Assembly (NCBI GenBank): GCA_038527485.1
Contig: JBCBFT010000005.1
Span: 46,654-110,653, forward strand
DNA: 64,000 bases
From: JALEFZ01 sp038527485
Lineage (GTDB): Bacteria; Bacteroidota; Bacteroidia; J057
Reading direction: 5' to 3'
Shown here: in pieces, positions 1 to 8,013 of the stretch
Position numbering within the stretch: the stretch's first letter is position 1
Layout of the letters: every line of letters starts with the position of its first letter
Notes under the pieces: generated by a model
Databases searched by the model: none
What the model saw: only the letters and a program-made list of their open reading frames with translations
Told to the model about the DNA's origin: nothing
Made by a program: the position numbers and the translations under genes

Positions 1-235
1 GGGGAGAATTTCTAGGAGGCAATCACCTGGGGATGTTTTTTGACACATTTTTTGAAACGCTCTCTCTAACTTTGAAAAAGTGTACGGTAGAGAAGACATT
101 TTTAATTGAAAAAGGACGCGTCGCCTATTTTTTAATACTAGTTGGGCCCAAAATGCTTCTATTTGTACATGTTTCGCAGAACAGCTCGTAGTAACGACGT
201 ACTGGCGATCAGCCAGTATGTTCGGTGCTGCTTTG
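1..235. other. Gene-free window edge with a small hairpin
   Basis: I see no credible gene here. At 200-218 there is a perfect 7-bp inverted repeat (TACTGGC / GCCAGTA, 5-nt loop) that lies just downstream of the minus-strand nuclease gene ending at 236. It is not followed by a T-run on the minus strand, so it is not a classical terminator. The stop codon of that gene lies inside the heptamer GCCTAAC (minus strand, 241-235). Confidence 0.4.
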
Positions 236-1105
236 TTAGGCCCCGTTTTTAATTTTTAATATAAGAATTTCAATTTCTGGCTGATTTAGTCCTGTTAACT
301 CTGACAGTAATTCCAATGACAAACCTGTCTCTATACCCTTTTTAACAATTCTAATTCGTTCTTCTTCTCTACCCTCTTCTTTTGCAAGTTCTAACGAGTT
401 ATTTAAATCTCTATAATATTTTAAACTATCTTCATAAGAGCGTAATTCCTCCTTGGTGAATTTAGCTATCTCTGCTACTTCAAATAATTTTTCAAAGATT
501 TCTTCGCGTAAGGTTTCAGGAATACGGTCAAGGCGATTTAAGTTCCTAAGTACATATAACCACTTGTCAAATCTGTCTTCTAATTCTTCTACATCTTTCT
601 TGAATTTTGGCATCTCAAGATAGATAAATGTCAACTTGTCATAAAATACTTCACAAGTTTCAATATCTGTTAATTTTACATCGTATCTGAATTTATTTGC
701 ATCATCTTTTCCTTCATCAAATCCAAAATCTAAAATCGCTACGGTATAAATAGATTTTAATTCATAGCTCCATTCGGCTTGTTTAGCTTGTTCTTGAATC
801 GGAAAAGTAGAGTAATACAAAGCACGGTCTTTGAAAAACTTCTGCTTTGTTTTTTGCAATTCTACTATGAATTTTTCTCCCTCTTCATTCTCACAGTATA
901 GATCAAAAATGGCTTTCCTATCTGTCTCTCCTGCTCCTAAGTGTTCTGACTTCAAATAAGTCAAATTTTTAATCTTGCCTTCTTTATCTTTTAGTAACTC
1001 ATTCAAAAAATCAAGCAAGAGATCCTTGTTCGGTTCTTCTCCAAATAACTTCTTGAATCCAAAATCCGTGAAGGGATTGATATATTTTTCTCTTCTATTT
1101 GACAT
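236..1105 (-). CDS. Rpn/PD-(D/E)XK family nuclease-transposase-like protein
   Basis: This 289-aa protein matches the Rpn/PDDEXK_2 family, DNA endonucleases linked to RecA-independent recombination and often annotated as transposases. The N-terminus has the family opening (NPFTDFGFKKLFG, about residues 10-22). The PD-(D/E)XK core is visible as Asp68 in IFDLY followed by Glu82-x-Gln84 in VELQK, then the usual R-x-L-Y-Y (about residues 94-98). The C-terminal half is charged and helical, with the ARxEG-like stretch (LAKEEGREEER) common in this family. The length is usual and the domain looks complete. It stands alone with no partner gene and is probably accessory. The family assignment is firm; the cellular role is not. 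Confidence 0.85.
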   Translation of the reverse strand: MSNRREKYINPFTDFGFKKLFGEEPNKDLLLDFLNELLKDKEGKIKNLTYLKSEHLGAGETDRKAIFDLYCENEEGEKFIVELQKTKQKFFKDRALYYSTFPIQEQAKQAEWSYELKSIYTVAILDFGFDEGKDDANKFRYDVKLTDIETCEVFYDKLTFIYLEMPKFKKDVEELEDRFDKWLYVLRNLNRLDRIPETLREEIFEKLFEVAEIAKFTKEELRSYEDSLKYYRDLNNSLELAKEEGREEERIRIVKKGIETGLSLELLSELTGLNQPEIEILILKIKNGA

Positions 1106-1450
1106 TTTTCAACTTTTCATGTCAAAGATAAGCTTTTTAAACCATTACCGTATCTATTGTTGATTGTGACTTTGTTTATGATGATACTGGCTGGATGGTA
1201 TTTTTATTCATCGTGGGTATCACGACCACAGAATGATCCTTTTTTTATTCAAAAATCAAATTATGGTTATTTCTCTGAGAGGGATGTTGTCGGTTGATCG
1301 GTTTTTTGTAGCTTTCATGAACTTCCTTAAACTAGTGAGTAGCACCGAAATCGACAAGAAATGGATATTTGAAAAGGTCTGTTAGGCATTTTGTTCTTAT
1401 GGTAAATAATGCTCCGCGCGACGTTAAGAACATGGGCATGGATATTTGTG
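1106..1450. other. 345-bp intergenic region with one doubtful small ORF
   Basis: No established gene. On the plus strand an ORF beginning at ATG 1178 (or the in-frame TTG 1157) and ending at 1297 would encode about 39-46 aa: a hydrophobic N-terminal segment (FMMILAGWYFY) and a polar tail. It could be a small membrane peptide or a remnant; nothing else supports it. Confidence 0.25.
1123..1130 (-). promoter_or_regulatory. Putative Bacteroidota -7 promoter box
   Basis: On the minus strand the sequence TATCTTTG lies 17 nt before the ATG of the Rpn-type nuclease gene and fits the Bacteroidota housekeeping -7 consensus TAnnTTTG. No good TTTG/TTG -33 element sits at the expected distance, so the call is tentative. 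Confidence 0.3.
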
Positions 1451-2374
1451 TTAACCCAGGGTATCATTGGCACTACGCTTATAAACACTTGGCGTGACTC
1501 CAGTTTTCAATTTGAATAGTCTTGTAAAGTATTGAGGATATTCAAAGCCTAGCTCAAACGCAATTTCGGCTACAGACATATCCGTTGAGATCAGTTTGTT
1601 TTTTGCTTGTTCAATCAGTTGATAATGGATGTGTTCTTTCGTTGTTTTTCCAGTTATGGACTTCAGCATGTCACTTAGGTAGTTGGCTGATAGATTGAGC
1701 TTTTCTGCAAAATATCTCACACTCGGAATCCCCTTTTCTAGAAGTAAGCCTCTTCTAACATATTCCTTCAGCTCTTGTTCAAACCGCCTTACTAAAGACG
1801 AGTCCACCTCATTGCGAGTGATGAACTGTCTGTTGTAAAATCTGTTAGCGTAAGTTAGTAGTAGATCAATATTCGATAGCAAGACGCTTTTGCTGTATTT
1901 ATCAATCGGCTGGAAGTATTCTGTAGCAATATTCTCAAAGATCCCCTCGATAGCTATTTCCTCTTTCTTAGACAGGTGCAATGCTTCATTTGCATCATAA
2001 TCGAAAAAACCATATTGATCGATTTTTTTATACAGAGCGTTTCCAAGTAGTAATTCAGGTTGGAAAAAGAGGAGTCAACCAGTGGCTTGCGAAGCGTCCA
2101 AATTCGCAAAATCTATGATCTGATTGGGAGCTGTGAAGCCCATCATGCCTTCCTGAAAATCGTATGTTTGGCGACCATATTTTATATAGCCCTGCATATA
2201 TCTTTTGATGCCTACTGAGTAAAACCCGTACGTAATGCGTTCAAAATTTATGTCCTGTGGCGCAGGAATCTCTTCCATTTTGACGATACTCACCAGTGGA
2301 TGCTCTGTTGGTGGCACCCCTGCCAGCTTATGCAGATCCGTTATGGTAGGAATATGTACAATATTTCCCATCAC
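1451..2374 (-). pseudogene. AraC-family regulator interrupted by an in-frame TGA
   Basis: Two open segments in the same frame together make one AraC-family regulator of 308 codons. The upstream 99 codons form the N-terminal cupin-like sensor part. The downstream part (1451-1981) ends in a complete AraC helix-turn-helix domain, including the second-helix signature VAEIAFELGFEYPQYFTRLF. They are separated only by a TGA at 2075-2077. Reading through gives ...ATG-stop-LLFFQPELL..., where family members normally have Trp (GWLLFF), so TGG to TGA explains the break with no frameshift. The downstream segment has no ATG at its start, only Leu TTG. The start overlaps the stop of the reductase gene upstream by 4 nt (ATGA), so the two were probably co-translated. 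It may be a recent pseudogene or a base error. Confidence 0.85.
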
Positions 2375-3390
2375 TTTACGATTTTCAAGTTAATCAAGCT
2401 TTCAGCACAATCAATAATTCCCTGTTGTAAAGGGATCGGTTGCCAACCGAGATGTTGGGTTGCTTTCTTGGTGTTTAAAGATCGATTGGCTCCCAGTTCT
2501 AGGAGTAATGGCCTCATTTCTTTATCAATCAAACTGAACATTCTCACCAACCAATCAGGTAACATCTTTGTGGGTATTTTTCGGTCAGGGTATTTTTTAC
2601 GAAGCACATCTGCCACATCTTTGAAGCTACATAATCCATTAGCAGCAATAAAACGCTCGCCATTGGCTTTATCGTCTTCCATGGCTTTGATATGCAGATT
2701 AGCCACGGAGCGTACATCTACCAATTCCAGCTTGATATTCGGGAGAGCAGGCACACTCCCATCCATGAGTTTCTTTACCAGATTAGCTGAAGTGCCAAAG
2801 TCCTTTTCCAGTACAGGACCTATGATCCCACCAGGCTGAATAGTCACTAGTTGAGGAGCATTGGGGGTATTGTGAATATATTGCCAAGCTGCCTTTTCTG
2901 CGATGGTTTTGCTGCGGAAATAGGGAGTTGTGTCCCTCCTATTGGTTTCATCTGTCCAGTCTGTCTCATCAAATTGCTTGCCTCTACTTACTCCGTACAC
3001 AATAGCACCTGCCGAAGAGGTCAATACAACTTTCTTGACTCCTTTTGCTGTAGCTGCTTTTAGGACACTAAGCGTCCCTTCTTTGGCAGGAATGATTAAA
3101 TCATTTTCATGTTTGGGCAAAGCGCTAGGGAAAGGAGAAGCAATGTGCATTACATAATCTATGCCTTCCATTACTTCCTCCCATTTCGTTAAATCGCTTA
3201 GTAAGTCAATCTCTTCTAAATAAAGATGTTCCACCTTATCGGTATGCGCTACAATAACCTGACGAATGCTCGCAGATCTTTCATGGTCGCGTAGCGTGCC
3301 CACCACCTCATATCCTTTTTCGAGTAGTTGGATAGCTGTATGAGAACCTAAAAACCCTGTGATACCTGTTAGCAGTACTTTTTTCATCAT
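2371..3390 (-). CDS. NAD-dependent epimerase/dehydratase (dihydroflavonol-reductase-like)
   Basis: This 339-aa protein is an extended short-chain dehydrogenase. The N-terminal Rossmann glycine motif TGITGFLGSH sits at about residues 8-17, and the catalytic Tyr-x3-Lys appears as YFRSK near residue 157. Its closest family pattern is the dihydroflavonol-4-reductase/cinnamoyl-CoA-reductase type, NADP(H)-dependent carbonyl reductases whose substrates cannot be read from sequence. It is the middle gene of a likely minus-strand operon: a DUF4345 membrane protein upstream (69-nt gap) and a broken AraC regulator downstream (4-nt overlap). In this arrangement the regulator probably controlled the reductase, so its loss may change expression. 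Confidence 0.8.
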   Translation of the reverse strand: MMKKVLLTGITGFLGSHTAIQLLEKGYEVVGTLRDHERSASIRQVIVAHTDKVEHLYLEEIDLLSDLTKWEEVMEGIDYVMHIASPFPSALPKHENDLIIPAKEGTLSVLKAATAKGVKKVVLTSSAGAIVYGVSRGKQFDETDWTDETNRRDTTPYFRSKTIAEKAAWQYIHNTPNAPQLVTIQPGGIIGPVLEKDFGTSANLVKKLMDGSVPALPNIKLELVDVRSVANLHIKAMEDDKANGERFIAANGLCSFKDVADVLRKKYPDRKIPTKMLPDWLVRMFSLIDKEMRPLLLELGANRSLNTKKATQHLGWQPIPLQQGIIDCAESLINLKIVK

Positions 3391-3459
3391 ATTCGAGTTA
3401 AATCGATTTGCTTAGAATCCCTGTATTCATCATTTATCGTCTTGAAAGACATAGATATG

Positions 3460-3858
3460 CTAAGATGGCCTTACTTCTTTTCGTTGCATTTTAACGACAG
3501 CCGTTTGCCAAGGGATTAAAGCAATCAGTAGTATCTCAAGTATTGCGGCACTCAATAATATCGTATCAGGCATCCCTACTTGCCAGATGGATACCAGGCG
3601 TGCCACGCCCCCAGTTGTCATAGTAAGGATGATGATCCTAAAAAGGGTTGTATGTTGCTCAACTTTTGGGATGATGTACCAGAGAATCAGTGACAATCCA
3701 AAGAACCAAGTAAATTGGAATCGAATATGGCTATCGATATTCGGGTTGACATGTTCAGCTGGCATATGCATCGCAGCACCAAAAATGAGATTCAACGGCC
3801 AAAATACTAGTGGTATGAGCGTTAAAATGTAGAGTATAATTTGTAAGCCTCTTTTCAT
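3460..3858 (-). CDS. DUF4345 family membrane protein
   Basis: A 132-aa protein with four predicted hydrophobic segments (about residues 5-28, 48-65, 73-92, 98-117). The conserved pattern matches DUF4345: an N-terminal LQxxL..LIPLVFWPLNLIFG helix, an Asn-x-Asp-Ser-His-x-Arg-Phe motif (NIDSHIRF), and a GGVARLVS-type Gly-Gly-x-x-Arg-Leu-x-Ser motif. The family is an inner-membrane protein of unknown function, often next to AraC regulators and oxidoreductases, as here. It is probably the first gene of the operon with the reductase and the AraC remnant. A small TCCCGA/TCGGGA hairpin lies upstream at 3949-3969; its meaning is unclear. Confidence 0.7.
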   Translation of the reverse strand: MKRGLQIILYILTLIPLVFWPLNLIFGAAMHMPAEHVNPNIDSHIRFQFTWFFGLSLILWYIIPKVEQHTTLFRIIILTMTTGGVARLVSIWQVGMPDTILLSAAILEILLIALIPWQTAVVKMQRKEVRPS

Positions 3859-4132
3859 AAAATAAAGATCTATCTTCTTCAGAATGATCTCTTAAACAAA
3901 TCTCAGGTATGTTTACATAAATTAGGGTTTTTAAATATTGGCTAGCAGTCCCGAGATTTATCATCGGGAAAGGCGAGAGTCAATTCATTGAACATTTAAT
4001 TTCCAGCCTACTTATCCACCCTCAACTCGCTCGATATCTCCAGACAAGGGGGGCCATTAAAAGACTTTTACTTTTCAAAGCTAAGGAAAAGGCCTACTGA
4101 ATCTGGAGCCGTATGACCGTTATATACATTGT

Positions 4133-4318
4133 TTATCTTTGTATTTCTTTCGCGATTTCACTCAACTTTGCTTTCAATGCTTGAAGTTCATTAATCTTAT
4201 CTCCTTTTATTGGATAAGTTTCATAATTATGATCCGATGAATTCTCCACTCTTGATATTGAGTATCTTAAAGATTCCTTTAGTATTTCAATGTCTTTTAT
4301 AGTCAATGGATTTTCCAT
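4133..4318 (-). CDS. Small hypothetical protein (61 aa)
   Basis: I do not recognise this protein. It is polar, begins MENPLTIKDIEILKESLRYS, and is predicted to be mostly helical, with a heptad-like C-terminal stretch (INELQALKAKLSEIAKEIQ). The composition is protein-like and there is no competing gene on either strand, so it is kept as a possible small gene. It lies between an unrelated operon and the DUF4932-like gene and has no visible ribosome binding site. Confidence 0.4.
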   Translation of the reverse strand: MENPLTIKDIEILKESLRYSISRVENSSDHNYETYPIKGDKINELQALKAKLSEIAKEIQR

Positions 4319-4463
4319 AATTTATTCATGTTTGGTATAAATACTATTGATAAAGTTGACTCCCCTTTTGATTTATTTGATCCGTAATGATTGCCATAGA
4401 TTTCCCTTCCTGCTAAATCCTACGACACGACTTGTGATAACGTCTAGTTTATGAATCTAAATA

Positions 4464-5687
4464 TCATTCCTCCTCTTGAACAGACTGTTCTGCCACCCAC
4501 TTAAGTATAGACGGATACAAAGATTCTATCTCCACGCTCTGCCCCTTAGCTTTTTGGCCTTCGTACAATTCTATCATTTTTCGATCAAATGATTTATAAT
4601 GGATGAATTTCCGCCTTTCTACCATGAAATTCTCTTGGCTAGAGATGATCTCTTCTACCATGTCTTTTGGATAATGATCCAAAACGTACAAACTAAACAA
4701 TGACCAAGTCATATATTCATTAAACGTGGAAAGGCTATTGCTATACCCTCTTTTCTGATGGTTCCATCTCTTATAGTCAGGCATGGCTTCTTCAATTTCA
4801 GTTATGTACTTATCCGAAATAGGGTTCACATAATTGTGGTCAATTTCTGTAAATACCTCTCTCTCAACTTTACTGGTGAGTATGAGTAGATCATGATCAG
4901 AGAGTGTGTCTAGGTCTGTGTTAGGTGGGGGCGACACAAACATCCAAGTCTGTTTCAAATTGGATTTAGGATCTCTCAAACCTGGAATGGTATTGTGAAA
5001 TCCGCCCGTCAAGGGGGAAAATATAATTCTGTATGAATCGTATGTTTCAGGAAATCTGCTCTCTACCCACTTCCATAAATCGTCTACCTTACACAGCTTT
5101 TGGTACTTGTCTGTCAAAGATTGATAATACGGTTCATGCTCACGGTAGAATTGATAGAAGCCTGTTTGTTGTGCAAAATCCTCAATCAGACGAATGTTAT
5201 CAGGGTAGTAGAATATTTTTGATCGAAAGAGCTTTATAAGAATAGAATTGACATGGAAGATTTCGTTCTCGTGTAGACGGTTGTCCTGCTTCAAATCATA
5301 GTTCAACGCAAACAATCGAATGGCAGGTTGAAGCTGAGAATAAGCATGACCTTTTAGTTTGCTTTCCAAGAGGTTCACTAAAGGATGTGCACTGTACTTA
5401 CTAAAATGAGCTTCAACATCGCTTCGATACTGAGGCGTTCTTGCACTGATGAGATTGTCATCCTTCTTAAAAGTCTCCGTCAAAGCGCAAGCTATATACA
5501 TGAGCTCGTACACCTTCGGGACTTCTATTGATACGGTGTTTACATACTTTTTTTCTATGGTTACGGTTGGATACAATAGGTCAACAGCCGTGTTTTTTAC
5601 CCAATTTGGAGCCAACTGATAAATCAAAAAAGCAGAAATCGACACTGCCGCTAAGGTCAAGAAGAAATATTTTAAGGCTTTTTTCAT
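4464..5687 (-). CDS. DUF4932-like membrane-anchored protein
   Basis: About 407 aa when started at the Met of MKKALKYFF (5687). A longer start 13 codons upstream would put a polar stretch ahead of the membrane helix, so the shorter start is preferred. Residues 5-25 form a signal anchor and the rest should lie outside the cytoplasmic membrane. The central region has SPLTGGFHN and, later, TEIDHNYVNP. These resemble DUF4932 proteins, where the second motif is usually a His-Glu-x-x-His metal site followed by Asn-Pro. Here the first His is replaced by Thr (TEIDH), so if the homology is right the protein may not be an active metalloenzyme. The family call comes from motif memory only. Confidence 0.5.
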   Translation of the reverse strand: MKKALKYFFLTLAAVSISAFLIYQLAPNWVKNTAVDLLYPTVTIEKKYVNTVSIEVPKVYELMYIACALTETFKKDDNLISARTPQYRSDVEAHFSKYSAHPLVNLLESKLKGHAYSQLQPAIRLFALNYDLKQDNRLHENEIFHVNSILIKLFRSKIFYYPDNIRLIEDFAQQTGFYQFYREHEPYYQSLTDKYQKLCKVDDLWKWVESRFPETYDSYRIIFSPLTGGFHNTIPGLRDPKSNLKQTWMFVSPPPNTDLDTLSDHDLLILTSKVEREVFTEIDHNYVNPISDKYITEIEEAMPDYKRWNHQKRGYSNSLSTFNEYMTWSLFSLYVLDHYPKDMVEEIISSQENFMVERRKFIHYKSFDRKMIELYEGQKAKGQSVEIESLYPSILKWVAEQSVQEEE

Positions 5688-5726
5688 CTTTATTCCAGGT
5701 TTGATTTGGTGGTACGAATACTGCAC

Positions 5727-6094
5727 GCATTTTTTCTATCACACAGCTCTTTCAGCTCGAGCTAACAGTTAAAAGTTGGTCGGTAGGGTCGGCTGTTCCT
5801 CAGATTGCAATTCTAAGTTTCGACTGAAATGAAGAGGGCTCGTAACCCTTAAAAAGGACCCATCACACCCTGATCGCATCTGTTATCTCATCCCAAACAA
5901 TATCTCCTTATTCTAGGACGAATCAGCCACGGATATATCCTTTGCGTAGAAGGTTCTCTATAAATTCAGTAGACGGATATTAGAAAATGAGGTCTAAGTG
6001 AGGTAATAATGCCTCAACAGTCATACTTTAAGTCTCTTGTCTTGAACATAGTGAAATCCCCTTCAGTATCACGTCTGAATATCTGACCTCTTAC
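5727..6094. other. Intergenic region holding copy 1 of a structured repeat
   Basis: No coding sequence is credible in these 368 bp. The part nearest the minus-strand gene ending at 6095 is occupied by a repeat whose second copy lies about 9.5 kb away (listed separately). The first 200 bp show no feature I can name. Confidence 0.4.
5924..6088. repeat. Structured dispersed repeat, copy 1
   Basis: About 165 bp aligning by eye with 15415-15595 over its whole length, best over the last 110 bp (blocks such as catactttaag versus aatactttaaa, and cacgtctgaa versus aacgtctcaa). Three hairpins are visible: TGAGG/CCTCA (8-nt loop, around 5990-6014), CTTTAAG/CTTGAA with one G-T pair (around 6023-6045), and TTCAG/CTGAA (8-nt loop, around 6063-6082). 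Copy 2 keeps a hairpin at each place with different stem bases. The element ends just before the stop codon of the minus-strand gene at 6095, so it would be transcribed as that gene's 3' region. It could be a small mobile palindromic element or a 3'-UTR RNA. Confidence 0.6.
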
Positions 6095-6685
6095 TTATTG
6101 ATACTTGAGAATGACTTCCGCTTGATTGTAGTACTCAAGTAATTGGAGTTCTCGGCTGGCAATATCCTGCAACTGATTTTTGAATAATAGCAAATTCAAT
6201 CTGGCATGCTCCTTAGCATTTAAATCAGGCGATAGGAGTAACTCAATCATTTTGGGAAAAGGTTCGTACGTAGTTTTCTGTTGCTTATAGATTTTTGACA
6301 GAATGAGTAATTCATCATATTCAAAATTCACGATTAGAGGATGGGACTTGGCAATATCCCAAGTATCATTGGCTGGCATGTCACTCATGATAGTTCCTCT
6401 GGTAAATATGCTGTAAAGGACTGACCGCTCTTTTATAAAATCCTCGATAAATATTTCACTATGAGAAAGGCTATCTAAACTTTTCACCATTTCTCCATGG
6501 TAAGGAACCCAAGAATCTAAAAGCTTTTTATTCTCATTTAGCTCTGATTTTATTTTTGACAGTAGTTGGGTCGCCTCCCTTTCTTTTTTGCTTTCCTCAA
6601 TTCTCTCACTGAGATATAAACCCAGAACGACACTAAAAACGATCAAGATCACTTGGGTGATATTTTTCAGTACTGTCTCCTTCAT
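6095..6685 (-). CDS. Hypothetical membrane-anchored coiled-coil protein
   Basis: A 196-aa protein I cannot place in a family with confidence. An N-terminal hydrophobic helix (about residues 8-25, ITQVILIVFSVVLGLYLSE) is followed directly by a charged coiled-coil (ERIEESKKEREATQLLSKIKSE begins it) and a helical C-terminal half. This layout is shared with small Bacteroidota proteins of the DUF6090 kind (TM, then NxW-rich helix), but the key Asn-Asn-Trp motif is missing. It is probably anchored in the inner membrane with a periplasmic or cytoplasmic helical domain. Its 3' end abuts copy 1 of the structured repeat. Confidence 0.55.
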   Translation of the reverse strand: MKETVLKNITQVILIVFSVVLGLYLSERIEESKKEREATQLLSKIKSELNENKKLLDSWVPYHGEMVKSLDSLSHSEIFIEDFIKERSVLYSIFTRGTIMSDMPANDTWDIAKSHPLIVNFEYDELLILSKIYKQQKTTYEPFPKMIELLLSPDLNAKEHARLNLLLFKNQLQDIASRELQLLEYYNQAEVILKYQ

Positions 6686-6928
6686 TTCACCAAGTTCTTG
6701 TTTTTAGAAGGATATTCAAAATTTCGAATATTCATCATCCTTGGTGATCTGATGCGGTATGGCGGCCTTGTATATGCGTATTTCGACCGATAGGGAGCAT
6801 GATTGTCATCGCCATTGCTAGGCGCAGGATTTATTTACTTTCACAAAGCCTCCTAAAGTTAGTGCCTAACTACACAACTCCCCATAGAGGATGTTCATGT
6901 ACTTAGGCACTTCGTTCCCATTTATTTA

Positions 6929-7969
6929 TTAGCTGTGTTTTTTAACGAAATCAGTAATCAGGTCAGCAGCTTCTTTCCTTTTATCTTCGATACTTAGCTT
7001 GATTGCCGCAATTTGGACTTCTTCCTGATCTACAACGAACTCAAAAAATGCTTTCTCTTCTTGAGGAGCGATCTTTCTCAGCTCTTTAAGCTTTTCATTG
7101 TAATTGACAGTCTGATCGAGCATCGTCTTGAGCATAATGGCATTAGGTAAAACATCCAAGCCCAAGACACCTAGTCCAGCCTGTATGTTCGCTATTAATC
7201 CTGCTTCTTGGGATAGATTGTATTTAGCGGCAAAGGGGGCATACTTTACTTGAAGAAATTCTTCAAATGTAACCCAGGCAGCTGTAAAATATTTATCCTC
7301 ATCGCTGGATGCCTTGGAAGCCATTTTGTGGGCGCTTTTTAAAGCAAAGGCTCTGTTTTGAACTTCCATTTCAAATAACTCTGCCACTTTTTCATTCATA
7401 GATTTGAGCGGTGCAATCTCGTATTCTGAATCATCATCTCTTTCCAAAATGAAGAAAAAAGGATTCTCGAGACGGTCTGGTTCACCTTTAAAATCCATGA
7501 CGCCTAATACTGTCTTCTCGTCTATTTTTACAAACATGTCGTTGATGGGCACTTCATCATAGATCATTGTGGCTGTCACTCTACCTTTAAACTCGGTATC
7601 TCTGAGTCGAGCTTTGCTTTCTTTTGTTTCCATAGCAAATCTCCCCAAGCGTAACACTGTACCGACGAGGTCATTTTTTGGAAGATTCATATCAAATGGC
7701 ATCATCTTTGGATCGACGGACCATAACTCTTTTTTGTCATCTGCAAAAAATACGAGCGGATGCACCTCTTCATCATTGAGGTACATCTTGCCGTACCAAC
7801 CTGATGCTTCAAAAAGGCCGTCGAAACGATGACCTGTCTCGACATCTGACCCTTTCCACCTGCCGTGCATAAAATCGGAGGAAATAGTCTCTAGACTCTG
7901 GAAAAGTTCATATGCCTCTTCTGGTGTGGCTTTGCGTTCTGCTAATACGCGATTAAGTAGGGCTGTCAT
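6929..7969 (-). CDS. GXWXG/DUF4334 protein with an extra helical C-terminal domain
   Basis: This 346-aa protein starts with a GXWXG domain (motif HGRWKG near residue 35) and a DUF4334 domain (about residues 110-185, ending MDFKGEPDRLENPFFFILERD). Together these usually make a whole protein of roughly 180 aa, so it is about twice the normal length. Residues about 195-346 are an all-helical domain that is clearly homologous, end to end, to the mature part of the secreted protein encoded next door at 8014-8601 (shared blocks: EVQNRAFAL, FEEFLQ, KYxLSQE, TMLDQT). The function of GXWXG/DUF4334 is unknown. The pair sits with a Crp/Fnr gene further upstream, suggesting one inducible unit. No signal peptide is seen, so it is likely cytoplasmic. 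Confidence 0.75.
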   Translation of the reverse strand: MTALLNRVLAERKATPEEAYELFQSLETISSDFMHGRWKGSDVETGHRFDGLFEASGWYGKMYLNDEEVHPLVFFADDKKELWSVDPKMMPFDMNLPKNDLVGTVLRLGRFAMETKESKARLRDTEFKGRVTATMIYDEVPINDMFVKIDEKTVLGVMDFKGEPDRLENPFFFILERDDDSEYEIAPLKSMNEKVAELFEMEVQNRAFALKSAHKMASKASSDEDKYFTAAWVTFEEFLQVKYAPFAAKYNLSQEAGLIANIQAGLGVLGLDVLPNAIMLKTMLDQTVNYNEKLKELRKIAPQEEKAFFEFVVDQEEVQIAAIKLSIEDKRKEAADLITDFVKKHS

Positions 7970-8013
7970 AATGAATTTGTTCAGAAGGTTTGACTGTTTA
8001 TGCTAAGATTGAA

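Noticed and set aside
141..241. Integron attC-like site at the end of the Rpn-type nuclease gene
   Set aside because: GCCTAAC at 241-235 (minus strand) fits one attC end and overlaps the stop codon, and a hairpin follows, but the far end is TTTGGGC instead of GTTRRRY and the inner L boxes do not pair. No integrase or second cassette is visible.
2300..2839. 179-codon plus-strand ORF
   Set aside because: It is antisense to the reductase gene and has no recognisable domain.
3949..3969. TCCCGA/TCGGGA hairpin as a terminator
   Set aside because: No gene ends near it in either direction and there is no T-run.
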